In this document: piece by piece, positions 33,411 to 45,420 of the stretch
Numbering within the stretch: position 1 is the first letter of the stretch
Layout: every line of letters starts with the position of its first letter
DNA from: Metellina segmentata
Taxonomy: Eukaryota; Arthropoda; Arachnida; Araneae; Tetragnathidae
Direction of reading: 5' to 3'
NCBI GenBank assembly: GCA_947359465.1
Contig: OX375876.1
Location: forward strand, 65,354,998-65,418,997
DNA length: 64,000 bases
The notes under the pieces: model-generated
Told to the model about the DNA's origin: nothing
Databases searched by the model: none
The model's input: the letters and a program-made list of their open reading frames with translations, nothing else
Made by a program: the position numbers and the translations under genes

Positions 33411-33953
33411 AACCCTACAACAATCGCACTTCGAAAAATGTTTGCATGAAAACAACCATATAACCCCAAGATTAGGCACTCTAAAATATAACATAGAAAA
33501 TCAACCTCATTTTCATGCGTGATCAATTACCAGCATAGACAGTGGATTCTGGAAATCCGGCATTCTGACAAGAGTAATGAGTTCTTGAGCTCTGCCCCTG
33601 TAACAAATCCACTCCATAAAACCATTAAAGCGCCAAATCAACCTCTGCTGTAGTTAGCGATAGCAAGGAAAATCGACCGCTTTTCATGCATAATCCATTA
33701 CCAACATAGACAATGGATTCTGGAAACATGAAATTCTGTAAAGTTAAGAGCTCTTGACTTAATATAATTTGTAACAATCTCACCAAAAAAGTTTTTTACA
33801 TGAAATCGACAAACCATCCTTAAGATTAGGCACTTCATAAAACGCAACATCGAAAATCGACCGCATTTTCATGTATACTCAATTGCCAACAAAGACAATG
33901 GATTCTTGAAACCCGACATTCTGGGAAAGTTAAGATCTCTTGGGATACTTGGG

Positions 33954-34040
33954 TTATTTGAACTATCGTCGCACTGGAGCAACCGAACGGGTTATTAGCG
34001 ACGATCAGGGATGAAACCCAAAGGGAAAGATTGAAGGACT
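33954..34040 (-). mobile_element. SINE 3'-end fragment
   Basis: CGTCGCACTGGAGCAACCGA and GGGTTATTAGCGACGATC match the complement of the SINE tail. It interrupts the repeat cluster 33176-34110, between the last direct unit and the right inverted unit. Confidence 0.6.
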
Positions 34041-34380
34041 AGAGCTCTTAACTTTTCTCAGAGAATGCTCGATTTCCAGAATCTTCTTGGTAATTAATTA
34101 TGAGAATACAGTCGTTTTTTTTTCATTACGTTTAACGCAGAGTACTACCTCCATTGCTACCAAATCTTATAGCCGGAGTTGGTTGATTTGTCCTTCTTTC
34201 AAGTCGTAGTTTTTTGTAGTGAGATTGCTGCAGGGACCATGTTTTTTTTTTCTTTCTAATAAATGATAAATAATTTTTACTTAATCCTACTCTATCTTAT
34301 AACATACTACTTTGTTGTATTGTTTCTCAAAAATGAACTATGTAGCTCGTACTGCTTCTGAATTAAATATCTTGAATAAA

Positions 34381-34432
34381 TAGCCCATTATGTTGCCCCA
34401 GTGTGACTCTAATTAAAATACTTATCTATCTC
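34381..34432 (+). mobile_element. SINE tail fragment
   Basis: AGCCCATTATGTTGCCCCAG, TGTGACTCTAATTAAAATAC and CTATCTATC match the last ~50 bases of the SINE body and tail. Confidence 0.5.
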
Positions 34433-34461
34433 TTGAATAATGCATTGGTTTGATGAGATCA

Positions 34462-34665
34462 TTGATTGATCGGTTGGTTGCTGTATGGCGCAAGGGTCAT
34501 ATTTGTTCAAGTTGCTCCAAAGAATGTCTAACAAACGGTCATACACACATAAGGAAAGTTTTACTGACACAATAGATAATACACCCAGAAAGGAATGGAA
34601 CCTTCTCTGCCTTACTAGCAGGTTACTAGTTCATTGGTCGATCGGATAATAACAGAAACCTAACT
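34462..34665 (-). mobile_element. SINE of the CCATAAAA-tailed family
   Basis: TATGGCGCAAGGGTCATATT near the left, AGTTTTACTGACACAATAGA in the middle and GGAATGGAACC (complement of a B box) near the right follow the order of 16150-16345 in reverse orientation. Confidence 0.6.
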
Positions 34666-35775
34666 ATTTAAAAATGAAAGCTGATAGCTTGCTTTCAGTG
34701 GTATCCCCTCTATAAAAAATGCTGAATTTAGATTTATGTACCTGGAGGCATCTTTAAAGGAACTAACACTAAAACCGGAGATGAATAAATCAATCATTAA
34801 CGAGAAAGGTAAGCCGAGTTTCTAATTTTATAGAAGCGTATTTAGGCGCATAGATACAGCCCTTTCCGTAAACTAAAACAATCCTGAATAAGCTAGACAT
34901 TTGTGAAAGAATCGGGCGGGTTTACTGCTTAATTGAATTTGAACATTGTCTTGAATTCATCATTTAAATTTTATTCCAATATGCTTTCTTTTCATCATTT
35001 AATAAAACAATTGGAAATGAATTGAATAATTACTTATTTTCAAAATAAATTCGGGTCTAAATGTGTATTAGCCACGTCACACTTCCTTATTATAGTCGGT
35101 GTCAGACAGTAGCACTTTTAATCAGTTCGATAAACTGTCTGGTTTTACAATCCAGGTTAAGGCCAAGGTTTTTTTCCATCCGTACAAACTGCTCCGCTGA
35201 TCGACGGATATAAACAATAGATTAACTTATCAATCACAGCGCTAAACGTCGACGTAACCATGCTCTGCAATGTTACATTCTCTGCAATTGAATGTCCTTT
35301 CAAAGATTGTATAACCGTTGAATTACACGCGAAATTCAGATTCCGGATGCTTTTCATTAACCGGAATTCAGCAGTCTATTTCGAGTTCTTTAAAGCCTTC
35401 ATATCATATTTAGTTGGTAAATAGAGATAAATCCCGGAACTCATGAGTTTTATGAGCTTAAGTCACAGACACTATCTATGACATATTTTTAGCGAGGAGT
35501 AAAAAGTACGTTTTACGCCAAAGACATTTTATGTAATATTTTTTATTTTTGAAATTTCATGCATGTTTTTTGTGGTACCTTCATATTACAATTACCTGTA
35601 TATTATAAAATTAAAACAAAACGTGCAATCCTTTAATTTTAGAGTAAAACTTCTTTGCAGAAATCGAAGACATTGCTCGAATTAACAATTACTTTCTACG
35701 TAGTATAAGGTTCGTCTTTGTTCATATTTGATTGAAAATATTTTATACGATCGTTCTTTACTAAGTTCTGACGAC
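34666..35775. other. No recognised gene
   Basis: AT-rich and stop-dense. No transposon ends or RNA genes found. Confidence 0.4.
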
Positions 35776-35995
35776 CCGTCTTAATTTTGATACTCGGTCA
35801 TATGATGAGATCAACACCTGAGATGGAACCCCACTCTCCAAGCTTCCACACCAAACAAACGTGATGACATTTGGGGCACTGCAGATTTAACGCCCATCAG
35901 CCGCCACGTACACGACGGTCTTCGCCTGGAACGAGGCTCGAACTCGCCACCCTCTAGTTTAGACTCTACAAACCGGTTTACTGCTGTCTCAGGAG
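35776..35995 (-). mobile_element. SINE, head type B, 3'-truncated
   Basis: On the minus strand the head carries a GAGTTCGAGCC B-box-like motif and the body includes GGAAGCTTGGAGAGTGGGGT. The sequence stops before the GATCCCGG tail, so the 3' end is lost. Confidence 0.7.
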
Positions 35996-36114
35996 CTAAG
36001 GGTGTTGTGATTGTTGTGGGAAAATAATTTATCGTGGATTAGATCCAAACAATTTTGATCATTTCAGATGATGAATATTTGATCATTTTCAGATTCCGCT
36101 TAAATCTAAAAGAA

Positions 36115-36435
36115 TGGTAATTGGTAATTTTTTGTTAACGTCGTGCTAGAGCAACACAACGGGCTATTGACGATGGTCCGGGATCAGTCCCTTAAGGGAA
36201 AGATCCGAGGACACCTCGTAATTTTGAACCACGGTTAGATGACGAAGCAACACCTGAGCAGGCACCCCACTCTCCAAACTTCCACACCAACCCAACTTTC
36301 TGCCACGACAGATGTAAGGTGCACCAACCGTCTTTACACCATAAGCATACAAACATCCATGCCCGGACCCGGATTCGAACCAGGAACCTTCCGATCTAGA
36401 GGCTAATACGTTAACCACTATACCGGTTGGTCGGC
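36115..36435 (-). mobile_element. Full-length SINE, head type A
   Basis: The whole element is present in reverse: tail GTTAACGTCGTGCTAGAGCA, body, and head ending in the complement of GACCAACCGGTATAGTGG. TAAATCTAAAAGAA at 36101-36114 and 36436-36449 is a perfect 14-bp target duplication, indicating a fairly recent insertion. Confidence 0.92.
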
Positions 36436-36449
36436 TAAATCTAAAAGAA

Positions 36450-37289
36450 AGAAAATAATCTAGGAATTCATTGGAAGGGTGATCCTTCTGCCTGCTCGCT
36501 CTTTTTAAGGTTTACATTCGAAAAGACGTAAATTTAACTACGTAAGACAGTAACAAGTGAGACATGTTAATCAATGCCGTAATACTGATTCAATACTTGA
36601 GATTAACATGTCTAGACAATTTTATCAGGGAAACTTGTTTTTAAAAGTATAAACAAACCCTAATTGAGCGAGGATAAGGAACCCAGCAAGCTTGTTTACA
36701 ACGTTTTTAAGAATAAAAGTAATACGAAAAGAAATCGAAGCAAGAGAGGTCTATTCATTCATCAATGAGCGCTACTTTGATTGATTAACGTTTCCGTTAT
36801 CAGCGCTGACATGAAGTTGTTACATTTTATCCATTTCGAGCGTCTGTGCTTCTAGAAAGCATTGATAGAACATTTTTAGAAACGCGCTTCCCGATACTCT
36901 ACAGGGGCGACATGAAAGAAATATTTCAGCTGGTGCTCAATCCGACTTTCAGTTTCAAAGAGTGAGTACATCTTTTGTATGTTTACCTGTTTCTCTAATA
37001 TGCCTCACGCGAAATTTCATGCATTTATTCACACATTTTCCTTTTAAATTTGCGAAAGAATATGAAAAATATGATTGAACAACGGGCTTCAATTAAAAAG
37101 AAAGGCACGTCCTTGTTCTCAAGTCGACGTTGTTCAGAGATGAAAGGTTAATTTATGAGAAAACTTATCAACAATTTAATTTTCTGCATTGTTATTAAAC
37201 GTTGTCCACACTTTTATTCGAGAAAACCTTCACATAAATTTAACTGACATCTCCAATTGAAATGTTTCCTGCCCGCAGCCTGAAAGTTT
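36450..37289. other. No confirmed gene
   Basis: Mixed AT-rich DNA. It contains the weak candidate exon 36856-36961; otherwise no repeat or RNA gene was recognised. Confidence 0.4.
36856..36961 (+). CDS. Weak candidate internal exon (unverified)
   Basis: An acceptor-like TGTGCTTCTAG and a donor AAAGA|GTGAGT enclose 106 bp. One frame is open through a fairly protein-like peptide (FPILYRGDMKEIFQLVLNPT in its middle). Alternative acceptors exist at TTTTTAG and TATTTCAG inside it. The peptide is not recognised and no homology could be tested. Confidence 0.2.
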
Positions 37290-37365
37290 TAGACGGAATT
37301 GGTTCGATTCCTGTAACTTACCCTGAGTGTATTTATCTCTTCTGTATCAGTAAAACTTTCGCTGT
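37290..37365 (+). mobile_element. Fragment of the CCATAAAA-tailed SINE family
   Basis: TTGGTTCGATTCC followed by GTGTATTTATCTCTTCTGTATCAGTAAAAC matches the head-proximal part of 16150-16345. The rest is missing. Confidence 0.45.
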
Positions 37366-37624
37366 GTGTGCATCTCGATTACTTGTGGTTTTGTTTGTCT
37401 TATGTTTTGCGTAGCTCGCGCGCGTCCAAACATGACCATGCCTAACCAACCAATTTTAGTGGATGTTTCAAATGTAGTACAATTTACAACCAAATTGATT
37501 CTAATAAATTTTATTTCATACACAATCTTTAAAGTAACATCCATTGCCTGACTTGCTGCACATAATTTTCTACTAAAGTTAAGTAAATAAGACACAATTT
37601 TAAGGTTACTTGATAGCAGTCTTC

Positions 37625-37965
37625 AAAAATTTGTGCTGTTACAACAAATTGTTGACAGCCAATGGAATAAATGACTGACTACTTACCAGTTCATCTAATA
37701 TTTCCCAGCAGTTTTGCTATTTCACACGTTTTTAAAAAAACGTATCTTTCTGAAAAAACTCATTGGGGACCAAAATTGATTGACGATGATGACAAAGTTT
37801 GACAGTATTAGCAAATTTATACAGCTACAATACACTGTCGACAACAATGGGATAAATGACTACACATTTATTTGTTCATCTAATATTTGCCAACATTTTT
37901 GAAAAGCTATTTTACATTTTTTATAAAACGTACTTTACTGAAAAATCTCATTCAGAGGGGAATAC
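37625..37965. repeat. ~185-bp tandem duplication
   Basis: TTCATCTAATATTT at 37690 and 37875 marks two copies sharing GACAACAATGGGATAAATGACT-like and ACTGAAAAA(T/A)CTCATT segments. Both copies are AT-rich and moderately diverged. Confidence 0.65.
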
Positions 37966-38699
37966 AGCGAAAATTCCCTTCACACGTGACAAGAATGCAC
38001 AAATTATCCCCTTTCTCAGAATTCCCCACCCACAAAATTATACCATCGTGCGAGGCCCAAAACACCTTCCTCCACCAGACAACCTGCTCACGTGCAAGTT
38101 GTGCCCTCCCATCCTCATCCATGCCATCCGGTATCATATTTCTCACCCTTGCTCTACAGAGCTCATTTTGTAGGCATTTCGTAGAGCTTAAAACGCTCTT
38201 TCGGACCCCAAAAGCTTTCTTCTCGTGTAGGTAGGGTTACGCGAGGCTGACTGTTCTAGCCCGAATGCAGATGGCCCGCCAGATTATGCAAATGTGCGCT
38301 TGTAGGTGGATAGGAAAGTCTTTCACGAGTCAGGTGCTCTTTTCGCTGGTTGGGATGTAAGTGACCATAGCAGAAAATCAAAAGGGGTGAGTGGATGAAA
38401 ACGGGAAGAAAGCTTTTTGGGGATCGGTTTCCTACCGTGTCCACTCTAGTGGTTACCTACCTTGCTTTGCATAAGAGTAATATTGGATATTTTGTAGGAA
38501 AAAACGAACAATGTCTTCAATCACAGATGTGGATTTTTTTTTTGTGGAGGCTTATTGAGAAACTTGTTTTGAACAGAAACGTTGAATTCGCAAGCTATAT
38601 AAAAAAATAACTAAAGAAAATAGTCTATTTTCATGCAATAAATGCAAATATCGATTGAGTTCATGGATGCCTTTGCTATTGTTATAATGTTTTTGCTAA
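37966..38699. other. No confirmed gene; GC-richer patch
   Basis: Open frames over 37856-38234 overlap in several frames with no known domain. GC is raised at about 38020-38450 but no splice-bounded coding segment was recognised. Confidence 0.35.
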
Positions 38700-38950
38700 T
38701 ACCTGGCCAATTGAACTTAATCATTATGGCACAACAAGGACTGATTTGTGAACCACTTAGTATACCTATCTGCGCCACGCAGGGAAGACCACATTACACA
38801 TCTCACATACATACTATACAATGTAGGCACAGCCCGCTTATTTAAGAGGCCAAACATTCATTCTAGACGAACAGACATCTATCCCCCGAATTCAAACCAG
38901 GAATTTTTCGATCGATCCTGATCTCTAGACCGATTGGTAATCGCATTGTT
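38700..38950 (-). mobile_element. SINE of the CCATAAAA-tailed family, diverged
   Basis: On the minus strand, ACCAATCGGTCTAGAGATCA and CCTGGTTTGAATTCGGG form a tRNA-like head with a B box. The tail end carries the complement of AATTGAACTTAATCATTATG. It pairs with 28358-28580. Confidence 0.55.
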
Positions 38951-40414
38951 ACAATACTTAAGATATTTGAACAAATGGAAAAGATATATGTCACCAGTTC
39001 CTTTCAGATGGGTGGGACTATTTTCTAATTATAGCAGAGAGCACTAGACCTGGTTTGTTATAAATCCCGCTCAAAGGCTATAAATTTAAAAAGGCAAAAT
39101 TAATGTAATTGTCAAACAAAGGAAATGCGTTGCTATTAGTTGCTAGCCCCCTTCCTATATTTAGAAATCAAATCTATACTTTAAGTTTATGAACACTGAT
39201 ACTACATCGGGCCAATTTTGATTTTTGTGTTTCGGCTCAAATTTTCTTGGTTCGATTAGATACATTGCAATAAGAAGCAAATACTTTTGACTATTTTCAG
39301 TCATGTGTACGTTTCTTCCTTTATGTGTATGTGCACGCCCAATTTTACTTTGTTGCCGTTTGCATTCGGGATTATGTGGCCTAACAATAGAGACGAAGAC
39401 TGACTATGATGTCAACCTCAACGGACACAAGCTTATGTTTAGAATGTTATGTAGTCTGACCACGAGAGGTTCTTTCGAATGTGCTGGATGAAGGTCGATT
39501 CTTGTAGTGCTGAAAATAGATATCAATAAAGTTAGGTTATTTGGATACTTGTGTGTGTAGAATATATAGTCTACATTTCTAAGTATGAAATGTTGCAATG
39601 CAGCCTACCTCCAAACCAAATTACTATTTACGTAGATTGAGCTAACATCGGCATTTATTTTTCGAAAACCAGAAATATTTCGGGTAGGGGAGGGGTTGAG
39701 GGGTCTCGCTTCTTCTGCTGACACTAACATTTTTAGTTGTTGGATTTTTAACTTTTCAAAAATTTCCACTGGATGCCTTCGTCAGGTTTGCTTAATTTTA
39801 TCCCTTTTAACAATTGACAAAGTGCGCAGTAGGTGGATGAAAAAGTATCGACATCTTTGTCTCTAAATTCTTTTCAAGTATGTAAGTGCCTTCACATAAA
39901 AGCGTAATCCGTTTGAGGAGGAGAGCGTGGAAAGAGGGAAGAGCTGTGCAAAGCAATAAAAGCAAGAGCGACTCGGTCTGAAAGAAAGGGTTGTTTATAG
40001 AAGTCAACGTCGGCGTGAGATTTCGGGGTGGTTACAGTCCGGAAACCGACGACTTCAGCAAGTGTTGGGCAAGGAGCCAAAAAGGGGCAGGGGGCACGGC
40101 TGGCCTACCCTTGCCACCGAGCTGCAAAAAGACTGCCAATCATCCGTTTAGCCGCCTGGAAAAAAGACAGCTGTTATCCCTTGACTGAGCCCGAACAAAC
40201 AAGTTAGCTGGTCCGTGGCAAAGAGCTCTCTGCAAGTTTCGTGGCCCCGCGTTTTTGTCAATAAACAGGGTACTTATTATTTGTTGGTTTATTTATTTTT
40301 CTGGCGCTTCTGGTTTTCTTTCACTGTTTCGTCGAGTTTTCGTTTCGAACTGTCTCACTCCTTCCTACCAATTTGCCTGAAATCGCTAACGAGAGGTTTT
40401 CCAAAGTCGAATAG
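38951..40414. other. No confirmed gene
   Basis: Several short frames are open on both strands in the GC-richer part (39890-40260) but none is recognisable. No repeat borders seen. Confidence 0.35.
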
Positions 40415-40645
40415 ATTTCAGATGGAACGGTGGAACAAACGAATGGAATTTTGCTGAACTTGACGAATTCGGAAGTAAAAATCCGTTGTGGCTGGTGATT
40501 GAAAAACAGGGGCTTATTTTCACATTAGGATGGAATGATGGAACAATTGAATGGAATTTAGTCAAACTTAAAACGAATTCAGAAATCACTGAAAACTCTA
40601 ATGTAGTTGCTGAATGAAAAAAAAGAGGTCTATTTTCCATATTTG
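40415..40645. repeat. 108-bp tandem duplication
   Basis: GATGGAACGGTGGAACAA at 40421 recurs at 40529 as GATGGAATGATGGAACAA. Both are followed by GAATGGAATTT, ACGAATTC(G/A)GAA and (T/A)GGTGATTGAAAAA/GTTGCTGAATGAAAA blocks. About 2.1 copies. Confidence 0.75.
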
Positions 40646-40780
40646 CATTCAGATTTCTAAATTTACGCTGTCTGTTAATTCCTGGTCTTATTGATAAAGT
40701 ATGCATGATCTTATTGGTAAGAGACATGTACCTTGTTAAATCTCTAGGAGCACATTGGACAAAATGTTAACTATTTAACT

Positions 40781-40979
40781 TAGGGGCGCACAACCTTTTT
40801 TTTTAAAGAAGGGCCACTTGCACCGTTGATTGTGACATGGGGGGGGCGCAAATAAGTTACAGCACAGACGCAAATGCAGAAATGCACAATGAAAATGCTA
40901 CTTCCCAATTATGTACAGCTGTTATTACACAATGTGTTTCGTAATTGATGGTTCATGGGCCGCAGGTTGTGCACCTCTA
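40781..40979. mobile_element. hAT-like MITE with perfect 8-bp target duplication
   Basis: The ends TAGGGGCGCACAACCT and the complement TAGAGGTGCACAACCTGC are short inverted repeats. ATTTAACT is duplicated at 40773-40780 and 40980-40987. An 8-bp duplication and (C/T)AGGGGTGCACAACCTG-type ends are characteristic of hAT elements. At 199 bp it has no transposase. Confidence 0.88.
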
Positions 40980-40987
40980 ATTTAACT

Positions 40988-42650
40988 TGAATTACATATC
41001 CGCTTAATGCTATCATTCCCATTAAAGAAATAAAGCATGCTAATGAAAATTAGTTCTGTATCTTTGATGGTTTTATTCCCTGTTTCGACTTTCATATTAT
41101 AAAATCATTAGATAACTGTGCGTAAATATTTTACGTATAGAGGTAATAGAGAGGTATAGAGGTATTTACGAATAGAGTTTAATTCAAAAAGGAACAATTG
41201 AAATAATAAAATCTGTCCCAAACGCAAGTCCAAATAAAATTAAAAGAAGATTTTATAACTCACCAAATTAACTTTAAAATAAAGTCTAAAAACATTTTAA
41301 GTATGCATGCAGAACGAAATCAACGGTGATTAAAAGTAACAGGAATCTTATTAAAAGCTATTGTCGTGAAAATAAAAAGTTAGAATACGATAAATGTCAC
41401 GATGGTAAAAATTTTCTGAATTTTATATTTCTAGAAACTATAGAGGTGGAAAACTTTCAAAATAAGCTTTCATTTTCAGATATTAAGCTACACAAAATCT
41501 TCTTACTAATAAAATAATAACAGTTTTATATCACTTCAATTCCCTCAAATTATGTTAACGGATAATAAAAACACTGACAAAATGCACATTTGAAATCCTA
41601 CCTACTGTTTAAAACCAATATGAGTTCAGAAATTAAAAATAACTTTTCGTAAATTAGACTGTTGGAGTTGCATAAATAATCCATTAACTCGAATTAAAAA
41701 AAACTTGAAGTTTGTATCTCATTTTAGTCCGCGTGTATTTAATGTAAGAATATTTGACTGTAGTATGTATTTTTAAAATTAGTATAATAGAGGAATTGTT
41801 AGATTTAAAATGTACGTTGATTGGGTTTATCTCTCTTTTGATTTTCTAACACTTATTAGAACATGTTTCTAAATTCTATTCAACGTTTCAGTAGGATTTC
41901 AATAAATGATGAAACGGCGAAACATTTTCGCAACTTGATTATTCAGCATGATTATTCAAATTGCGACGTGTGCTGAAATTCTAAATTGCATTTTAATTCT
42001 GCTTACAGGAAGAGTTAACAGATGACAAAAACATGGTTACGTAAAGAGTTCCATGAATTTCTTAAAAGGGAAATAGATTCCAGTGTATGACAAACTTGAA
42101 ATATTTATAAAATTCTAAAACTAGCGAAATATGTTAATGGATTTTCCATGCATTTCGTTTCTGTAATAATTTTAATTTATTCGTAAACGCCGTATCTACA
42201 AGGTAGAATTTGATGAGCGCAGTTTAAGTATACCAAATTTAAACTGCTTAACATAAAAATATAGCGATAAATAAAAACCTATGGAATGTTTTTGGCTTTC
42301 TACTTATGTAAGCATATTTAACACTCGAGTACTGACCTTGTATCCTTGAGATACACGCTAACGTTTCTAAAAATTATGTAAAACAAATTTGTAATTTTTG
42401 CATTGAATTTTATAAGGTCCCTACTTTTATTATGTTTTAAAGTTTTTACCCATCATTGTTTTTTTTGCGTTAATAAAAAGTAAAACAATGCATACTTCTA
42501 GTTATTTACCCCCTTTTCCCTGAAAGAGTAGTGTAAAAATTGATTATCATGGTTTTTATGTCATGAATCTCACAGATACGACGACAGCAATGACGTAAAT
42601 TTTTTAAGGACAGTAATAGAGTGTTAAACATGAATTGTGAAGAAAATATG
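40988..42650. other. Long AT-rich stretch without recognised gene
   Basis: Stop-dense on both strands; a 63-codon frame at 41326-41517 has no known domain. No transposon ends recognised. Confidence 0.45.
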
Positions 42651-42920
42651 CAGTGGATAATCAAATCATTAGAGCCATAGTGCACAAGAGGTATTTTCTG
42701 AGTTATGGGTAAAAGTACATGATAGCTATATGAAAAATTGTGTAAATAACAGTGTTAACAACTATTTATTTAAAAATTTGTTAACATAAGTATGTCATAA
42801 AAAATAAAAGAATTCAATGTAACCAGATTTCTTTTTAATTTTTAACTACTTCAAATGTAAAATTGTTAGCATGTAAAATTAGTATAATTGCATAAGTGGC
42901 TCTAATATGATCACCCACTG
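42651..42920. mobile_element. TIR element, copy 1 of a pair
   Basis: CAGTGGATAATCAAATCATT (then AGAGCCA) at the left and the complement CAGTGGGTGATCATATTAGA (then GCCAC) at the right are inverted repeats of about 28 bp. The interior (AATTTGTTAACATAAGTATG, AAATGTAAAATTGTTA) matches 54155-54381. CAGTGG ends suggest a Tc1/mariner or hAT relative, but no clear target duplication is visible. Confidence 0.7.
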
Positions 42921-43189
42921 AACAACGAAGTTTTATTTGTTTTCTCTCATATTAATTAGTTTTAAAGCATAATATTTAAGAAAATTTAATGTTTGAAATT
43001 GAAAGTTAGTGCACTTGGAACGCTTATGCGATACATTTTGACAGAGTTTGTGAAGAGAATGCCCCCCCCCTTGTTTAACAAGTTATCCATCCTTGGCAAT
43101 TTAAACATTTTATTGACATTTTATGCGCAAATTTGTTACGCCAAGACGAATTATATAGTTAGCAAATAAGCAATCTTACTATTCTGCGT

Positions 43190-43650
43190 TTGTGCTACAT
43201 GTCCTTTTTCAGTCTTCACTACTATTGCTAATGTTATCTGGATGCAGAGAATTCTTGTGCTGTTAAAACATCAATGATTTTCTTAGAATTCCCAACGCTT
43301 GGTAGAAATTCTTTGTGAACGATAACTTTAAAGGAACTTTCTAATATTATATTTTCCAATGTTACTGCGCTCTTGCATTTGTGCGTATAAGTCCTTGCGT
43401 TCAGACCTCACCACTACTGATGACGTCATCTGGGTGTAGAGGATTATTGTGCAGCAAAAACGTCAATGATTTTCTCAGAATTCTTAATGCTTGGTAGAAA
43501 TAACCATTTCTTTAAAGCAACTTTCTAATATTATATTTTCCAATGTTACAGCGCTCTTGCATTTGTGCGTATAAGTCCTTGCGTTCAGACCTCTCCACTA
43601 CTGCTGACGTTATCTGGGTGTAGAGAATTCTTGTGCAGCAAAAACGTCAA
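43190..43650. repeat. ~185-bp tandem repeat, about 2.4 copies
   Basis: GTCCTTT/GTCCTTGCGTTCAGACCTC starts units at 43201, 43391 and 43574. Shared blocks include CACTACT.(T/G)GCT, ATCTGG(A/G)TG(C/T)AGAG and CTAATATTATATTTTCCAATGTTAC. The last unit breaks off at AAAACGTCAA. Confidence 0.85.
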
Positions 43651-44968
43651 ATATTTACCGACGGAAGTCGGCGATGTTCAACTGCTCAGCGAGGAGGGCG
43701 CCGTAGTCGATTGATGTATAAGATAAACTACAACCGATCCATCTTATGTCATTTTTTCTTCAAAATTTTCTTTCTCTCAGTGAACATTTATCCATCTTTC
43801 CACTTTTCTTTACCGGCTTTTTCAAGCTTTTTTGTCGAAATGGCAATGCATATCCAAGAATACCCTGAGCTCGCTATTTGTGGAAATTTTGTATTTTCAG
43901 AATCACATTCAATCGTAAATATCGCTGCAGCTAAGATTTTGAAAGGCTCAAAACGACTGAATGCAATTTCGGCCTCTTGAAGTATACTCGATCATTTACT
44001 AGTGAAATTTAAAACTGAGAGTTTTTAAGAATATTTGTATATTTCGATAAAATAAAAGTTCAAGTTATTATTAAATATATTTTTCCTCTATAATTTTTAC
44101 TTTAAAAGCAAAAGTTTATCACAAGAAATGTACTAAACATAGTAGAAATTAATCATCAAATAATTTCTACCAAACACATAAGAAAAGCAGTATGATGGAT
44201 TCACTTTAGTTTTAAATTTACTCTACAATTCAACATGGATAAAAAGTTTTTTTCTGATACAGTTTGTACTTTTAATGTTCAATCTGTAAGTGAAATTTCT
44301 GATTTTATTTGTTGTTTAAAATCATATTTTACTACACAAAAAAGCCAAAAAGAACGTAATCTAGTATTTTAAACTGAATCTAAAACTTCACATTGACAGA
44401 GAATCAATAAGAACGCTTTTCTGGAAACTAGATCATTAATCAGTTGGCCATCTACTCGGCTGAAAATCTGGAAACTCAAGTGAGTGAAAACTTCGAAAGA
44501 TGTGGGAAACCTTTTTTTTTTTGGAATTTGTTACGATTTATTTTCCTATAAAAACTTTCGAGGAAATTAGTTGCAGTTTAGTTTAATATGTAAAATGTGC
44601 CAGGCACGAAAATCCTAGTCTTCAAGTTACCTATTTTTGTGTAATCATATTTAAGAGTTAGATAATATTCTTATTTCGATCGCAGCACCCATAATTCCCG
44701 ACCTTACGGTGCCTATTTATATGTAAAAAGACAATACAATTTAGTATGAAATGTCCATTATTATTTAAAATCAATAAAAATGCGAAAACGGAAAATTGAA
44801 CAAAAACTTATTTTATTTTGTGTGTGTTAACAGTACTTTTACACACAGATTGAAAGGAGTTTGTAGTGGTGTAAATGTTATTCTAAAAAATAGTTATCCA
44901 TAGGTCGTTGAATGCTGGACTGTGCAGAATCTGTGTTGAAGGTATTCATTGTGCAGGACAAAATAGCT
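43651..44968. other. No confirmed gene
   Basis: A 115-codon frame (43633-43980) begins in the tandem repeat and has no recognised domain. The remainder is AT-rich up to the TTAA target site of the Kolobok-like element. Confidence 0.4.
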
Positions 44969-45015
44969 TTAAGGGGATTCAGTACCCTGTATACACGCAA
45001 TGTTAAATTGCTCAA

Positions 45016-45325
45016 TTTCGATGTACCTTTTCTGAAAAACTACTGTTCGTATCAACTTGAAATTTTTTTTGTACATTACATAAGTCTTGTATATTACTTT
45101 AAGGTTATGGTTTTTTAAAACAATTGTTAGATTTTTTTTTTTTAAATTATACGTAAACAACCAAAAAAATGTGTAATTTTTCAAAGTTTTTTAATTTAAA
45201 AAAAATAATTAACCAAATAATTTGTGAAAACTTAACCTCAGATTAAACTATGTTATACAGTGCATAACTGGAAAAAAGAATTACACATAAATATGCAGTA
45301 GTTTGGCAGAAAAGGTACATCGAAG
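45016..45325. repeat. Subterminal inverted repeat (large hairpin) inside the Kolobok-like element
   Basis: TTTCGATGTACCTTTTCTGA (45016 onward, continuing to ACTACTG at 45045) is the near-perfect complement of CAGTAGTTTGGCAGAAAAGG (45296 onward, continuing to TACATCGAAG at 45325), about 27 of 30 bases. The arms are separated by some 250 bp between the left terminal repeat and the stop codon of the transposase gene. No counterpart was found near the right end. Confidence 0.85.
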
Positions 45326-45420
45326 TTTGAAATTTCATGTTTTGAGAAAACCGCATTTAAAGATTAAAGTCGTAATTTATCAAAACATGCCAGCTCCATA
45401 GACATTGTTTTGTGGTTTAT

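Larger units (their letters stand above)
33176..34110. repeat. ~175-185-bp repeats in direct and inverted orientation
   Basis: Three direct units carry GACA(G/A)TGGATTCT(G/T)GAAA at 33538-33555, about 33710-33727 and 33895-33912. Each has an upstream (A/T)TTTTCATG...TCAATTACCA block and a downstream AAGAGCTCTTGA-like block. Inverted copies lie at 33176-33250 (AGAGCTCTTAACTTTTCCCA) and 34036-34110 (AGAGCTCTTAACTTTTCTCA). The direct units are therefore bracketed by inverted ones. Confidence 0.7.
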
